Shown here piece by piece: positions 7,855-9,985 of a DNA stretch of 9,985 bases. Made by a program: the position numbers and the translations under genes. The notes under the pieces were generated by a model that was not told the origin of the DNA, made no database searches, and saw only the letters and a program-made list of their open reading frames with translations. Every line of letters starts with the position of its first letter. The first letter of the stretch is position 1. Source of the DNA: Bacteroidales bacterium (GTDB taxonomy: Bacteria > Bacteroidota > Bacteroidia > Bacteroidales > UBA1556); NCBI GenBank assembly GCA_023145955.1, contig JAGLDA010000086.1:1-9985 (forward strand). The letters are read 5' to 3'.

Positions 7855-8052
7855 TTAGTCGTAATAATAACGCTGAAGGAGTTCAACCGTATTATATTTA
7901 CCTATTATACTTGCACTATGCCGATTATCATTGGGGTGGCAGCCATATTGTGTTATTCTTGAGTTATTGGGGACTATGCTGTTGGTACACATAGCAATCG
8001 TTAATAATGCTCTTGATTGTCTAACGTACAACCTCCCGAACTCATTATTTAA
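7855..8052 (-). other. Open minus-strand frame in a GC-richer stretch; possible remnant, coding status uncertain
   Basis: Between a stop at 8053-8055 and a stop at 7855-7857, one minus frame is open for 65 codons. It contains SRITQYGCHPNDNRHSAS and IIGKYNTVELLQRYYYD. The only ATG (7990-7992) would leave 45 residues; a TTG at 8031 is the other option. By hand count 69 of 180 bases in 7861-8040 are G or C (38%), above the neighbouring tract (16 of 60 in 8041-8100). Plus-strand frames through the same bases are also open for long runs, one of them continuing the ogt frame after its stop, so openness alone proves little. It could be the tail of the broken gene just upstream, a separate remnant, or a structured RNA. 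I recognise no family. Confidence 0.2.
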
Positions 8053-8530
8053 CTACCACTGAAAAAGAACCAAATTCTAAATCATGTTGTCTATCATTTA
8101 CAGCGTTTTTATCCCAATCATCTGGGTCCAAATAAGTATTTATAGTTGTTTCAATATATGCATTATGGTCTTGGATTAGATAATAGTTAGTGTTTGTATT
8201 CCTATTTATGAATAATCCATGCCAGTAAAATTCAGTGCAATCTGGATGCCCCAAAGTGAGATTATCATGGTTTGATATGGTAGGGCTATGTCTAGATGCT
8301 GCGAAATCTATAAACATGAAAACAAATACACCTGCTTTTTTAACAATAAGTTGTAAACCTACAATTGCACTATCATTGACCAATACTAATAGTATCACTA
8401 TTTGCATACATATTAATTGGAAATGATGCTTGGTAATACTTTTCGCAATTGTTAATTTTAAAGCCAGTTACTAGTAAAACAATAATGCTTAATATGGATA
8501 GAGCTGCTAGTTGCTATTTTTAATAGTCAT
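8045..8530 (-). pseudogene. Broken gene for a small secreted protein of unknown function (two compensating frameshifts)
   Basis: An ATG at 8530 is in the same frame as the 3' open stretch ending at the TAA 8045-8047, but that frame is closed by stops between about 8509 and 8468. Moving one base at about 8510 opens a 45-codon segment (8510-8376) containing LAALSILSIIVLLVTGF, a good signal-peptide core, then KYYQASFPINMYANSDTISI. It stops at TGA 8373-8375, and a one-base shift back returns to the first frame for the final 109 codons, which include DCTEFYWHGLFINRN, TYLDPDDWDK and the end EFGSFSVVVK. The joined product is about 161 residues: signal peptide plus an exported domain. The pattern suits a small exported protein of Bacteroidota type, but I cannot name the family. 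A shorter intact reading of 120 residues from the ATG at 8407 exists; its N-terminus is out of phase with the better-looking frame, so I favour decay. No intact relative is in the window. Confidence 0.5.
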
Positions 8531-8548
8531 ATTCTTCAAATAATATTT

Positions 8549-8758
8549 TTATTTCTCTATTTTGTGTAAAGTAAATGGTTCAAAATAATAACCTTCATTA
8601 TAAAATTTATAGTTTCCGCTCAAAGATATAAAATTTACTAAATAGTTGCATTTACTAATTGAATATAGGATACTGATGTGTATTTAAATATATTACTCAC
8701 CACCTCACTTTTGTATAAGGTTGGAATCAATTTGTGTTATTCTCGTGGTATCTCGGGA
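8549..8758 (-). pseudogene. Frameshifted 3' remnant of an unidentified gene
   Basis: Three short minus-strand frames follow one another like exons of one damaged protein: SRDTTRITQIDSNLIQ (from 8758), then SEVVSNIFKYTSVSYIQLV up to a TAG at 8638-8640, then LVNFISLSGNYKFYNEGYY and FEPFTLHKIEK ending in TAA at 8549-8551. The first junction lies at a run of As (CAAAAG), a usual site for indels. Nothing upstream continues it: the ahcY terminator begins 10 bases away, so the 5' part has been lost. The last piece looks like a normal C-terminus, and the next broken gene starts 18 bases later, which suggests a former operon. The assembly of pieces is my reading and no family was recognised. Confidence 0.33.
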
Positions 8759-8767
8759 GTGCTAAAT

Positions 8768-8800
8768 AAAAAAAGCCCTTATGTTACCATAAGAGCTTTT
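8768..8800 (-). terminator. Rho-independent terminator of ahcY
   Basis: On the minus strand AAAAGCTCTTATG and CATAAGGGCTTTT pair over 13 bases (one T-G wobble) around a GTAA loop, and the T run extends to seven (8774-8768). It begins 21 bases after the ahcY stop. It also marks the upstream limit of the degenerate tract. Confidence 0.88.
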
Positions 8801-8821
8801 CTGATATATTATTGAGATAAT

Positions 8822-9985
8822 TTAATACCTATAATGATCTGCTTTATAAGGTCCACCAACTTTAACGCCAATATAATCAGCTTGTTCTTTTGAAAGCTTA
8901 GTTAAGTTTACGCCAATTTTTTCAAGGTGCAAACGAGCAACTTCTTCATCTAAATATTTTGGCAAACGATAAACACCAACTTCATACTCATCTTTCTTTT
9001 CCCAAAGGTCAATCTGAGCTAGAGTTTGATTTGTAAAAGAATTACTCATCACAAAAGAAGGGTGGCCAGTAGCACATCCTAGATTCACTAAACGACCTTC
9101 TGCAAGAAGGAATATTGAGTGACCATCTGCAAATTTATATTCATCTACTTGAGGCTTAATGTTTATTTTCTGCATACCTGGAAGAGCTTCCATTGGTACC
9201 ACTTGAATTTCATTATCAAAATGACCAATATTACAAACAATTGCTTGGTCATTCATATCTTCCATATGCTGTGCAGTAATTACATCTTTATTGCCAGTAG
9301 TGGTAACAAAAATATTACCTTCTTTTACAGCCTCTTCCATAGTAGTAACTTCAAAACCTTCCATTGCTGCTTGCAATGCGCAAATTGGGTCAATCTCCGT
9401 TACTATTACACGAGCACCATACGAGCGCATTGAGTGAGCAGAACCTTTGCCAACATCACCATATCCAGCAACAACAACAACTTTTCCAGCTATCATTACG
9501 TCAGTAGCTCTTTTTATACCATCAGCTAAACTCTCACGGCAACCGTATAGATTATCGAATTTTGATTTAGTAACAGAATCATTTACATTAATAGAAGGTA
9601 CCAATAATTCATTATTATCAAACATTTGATATAACCTATGAACACCAGTAGTAGTTTCTTCAGAAACTCCTTTCCAATCTGCAACAGTACGATGCCATTT
9701 CTTATTGTCTTCTTCTAAAGTAGCACGTAATAATTTAAGAACTTCTCCTTCTTCTATATTTTCAGCTTCTACATCCAATGTGCTAGCGTCTTTTTCGGCA
9801 GCAAACCCTCTGTGTATAAGTTGAGTAGCATCACCACCATCATCAACAATCAATTCTGGGCCTTTTCCTTCAGGAAAACTTAATGCTTTGTTTGTACACC
9901 ACCAATATTCTTCAAGAGTTTCGCCTTTCCAAGCAAAAACAGGTACCCCTGCAGCAGCAATTGCCGCAGCAGCATGATCTTGTGT
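8822..9985 (-). CDS. ahcY: Adenosylhomocysteinase (S-adenosyl-L-homocysteine hydrolase), N-terminus beyond window edge
   Basis: The frame is open from the window edge (9983-9985) to the TAA at 8822-8824: 387 residues of a protein usually 430-470 long, so some 45-85 N-terminal residues are missing. It splits S-adenosylhomocysteine into adenosine and homocysteine, keeping methyltransferases from product inhibition. The visible part opens with TQDHAAAAIAAAGVPVFAWK (substrate domain). Then come EETTTGVHRLYQM and VNDSVTKSKFDNLYG, with K140, D144 and N145 (fragment numbering) equal to human K186, D190 and N191. The NAD-binding loop VVAGYGDVGKGSA is near 171-183. The C-terminal tail YKADHYRY supplies the Lys and Tyr that close the NAD pocket of the neighbouring subunit. 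The segment between GGDAT and EETTTG has the bacterial insertion. A TTG at 9851-9853 is not the start, because homology continues upstream. Confidence 0.97.
   Translation of the reverse strand, partial: TQDHAAAAIAAAGVPVFAWKGETLEEYWWCTNKALSFPEGKGPELIVDDGGDATQLIHRGFAAEKDASTLDVEAENIEEGEVLKLLRATLEEDNKKWHRTVADWKGVSEETTTGVHRLYQMFDNNELLVPSINVNDSVTKSKFDNLYGCRESLADGIKRATDVMIAGKVVVVAGYGDVGKGSAHSMRSYGARVIVTEIDPICALQAAMEGFEVTTMEEAVKEGNIFVTTTGNKDVITAQHMEDMNDQAIVCNIGHFDNEIQVVPMEALPGMQKINIKPQVDEYKFADGHSIFLLAEGRLVNLGCATGHPSFVMSNSFTNQTLAQIDLWEKKDEYEVGVYRLPKYLDEEVARLHLEKIGVNLTKLSKEQADYIGVKVGGPYKADHYRY

Noticed and set aside
8235..8426. Plus-strand open frame of 63 codons
   Set aside because: It is opposite the broken secreted-protein gene, whose minus-strand reading shows a signal peptide and plausible domain sequence; the plus-strand product shows no family feature.
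7824..8821. A mobile element or CRISPR array explaining the gene-poor tract
   Set aside because: No terminal inverted repeats, target duplications, transposase motifs or regularly spaced repeats could be found by eye.
9119..9629. Plus-strand open frames inside ahcY
   Set aside because: They are antisense to a highly conserved enzyme; no independent evidence.
9851..9853. TTG as a start of ahcY
   Set aside because: Conserved S-adenosylhomocysteine hydrolase sequence (for example TQDHAAAAIAAAG and EEYWWC) continues in frame to the window edge, so the gene simply runs off the window.

Overview
The window is AT-rich and looks like a chromosomal segment of a member of the Bacteroidota. The signs are a secreted M23 peptidase with the Bacteroidota domain layout paired with a large secreted TPR protein, a YitT protein ending in a KKKPLH-type tail, a PssA beginning with the MKKHIPN motif, and starts with little or no Shine-Dalgarno sequence. 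I cannot fix the genus or class. No rRNA, tRNA, CRISPR array or recognisable insertion sequence was seen.

Layout. Bases 2-391 (+) hold the C-terminal part of a TAXI-type TRAP transporter solute-binding protein. It converges on a strong, probably bidirectional hairpin terminator (412-450). A minus-strand block follows: a secreted TPR protein (4773 to 2167) overlaps an M23 metallopeptidase (2183 to 471) by 17 bases. Upstream of it lie the phosphatidylserine synthase gene pssA (5585 to 4845, GTG start) and a YitT-family membrane protein (6619 to 5747). The 101-base gap before the divergent plus-strand pair carries an 11-base inverted repeat. That pair is tag (6721-7296) and ogt (7296-7823), joined by a TAATG stop-start overlap. 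It forms a compact alkylation-repair operon: Tag excises N3-methyladenine and Ogt reverses O6-methylguanine.

Bases 7824-8821, about 1 kb, contain no intact gene that I would defend. They look like a graveyard of minus-strand genes. One reconstructed secreted protein of about 161 residues is broken by two compensating frameshifts (8530 to 8045). Upstream of it are pieces of a second, more damaged gene (8758 to 8549). Downstream is a relatively GC-rich stretch (about 7855-8052) that is open in several frames and has weak resemblance to the second fragment. The window ends with ahcY (minus, 5' end beyond the right edge), S-adenosylhomocysteine hydrolase, with its own terminator at 8768-8800.

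Functionally the intact genes are mostly housekeeping: solute uptake, envelope and peptidoglycan work, phospholipid synthesis, DNA alkylation repair and the activated methyl cycle. I found no convincing new defence or mobile system. The most unusual part is the degenerate 1-kb tract between ogt and ahcY.
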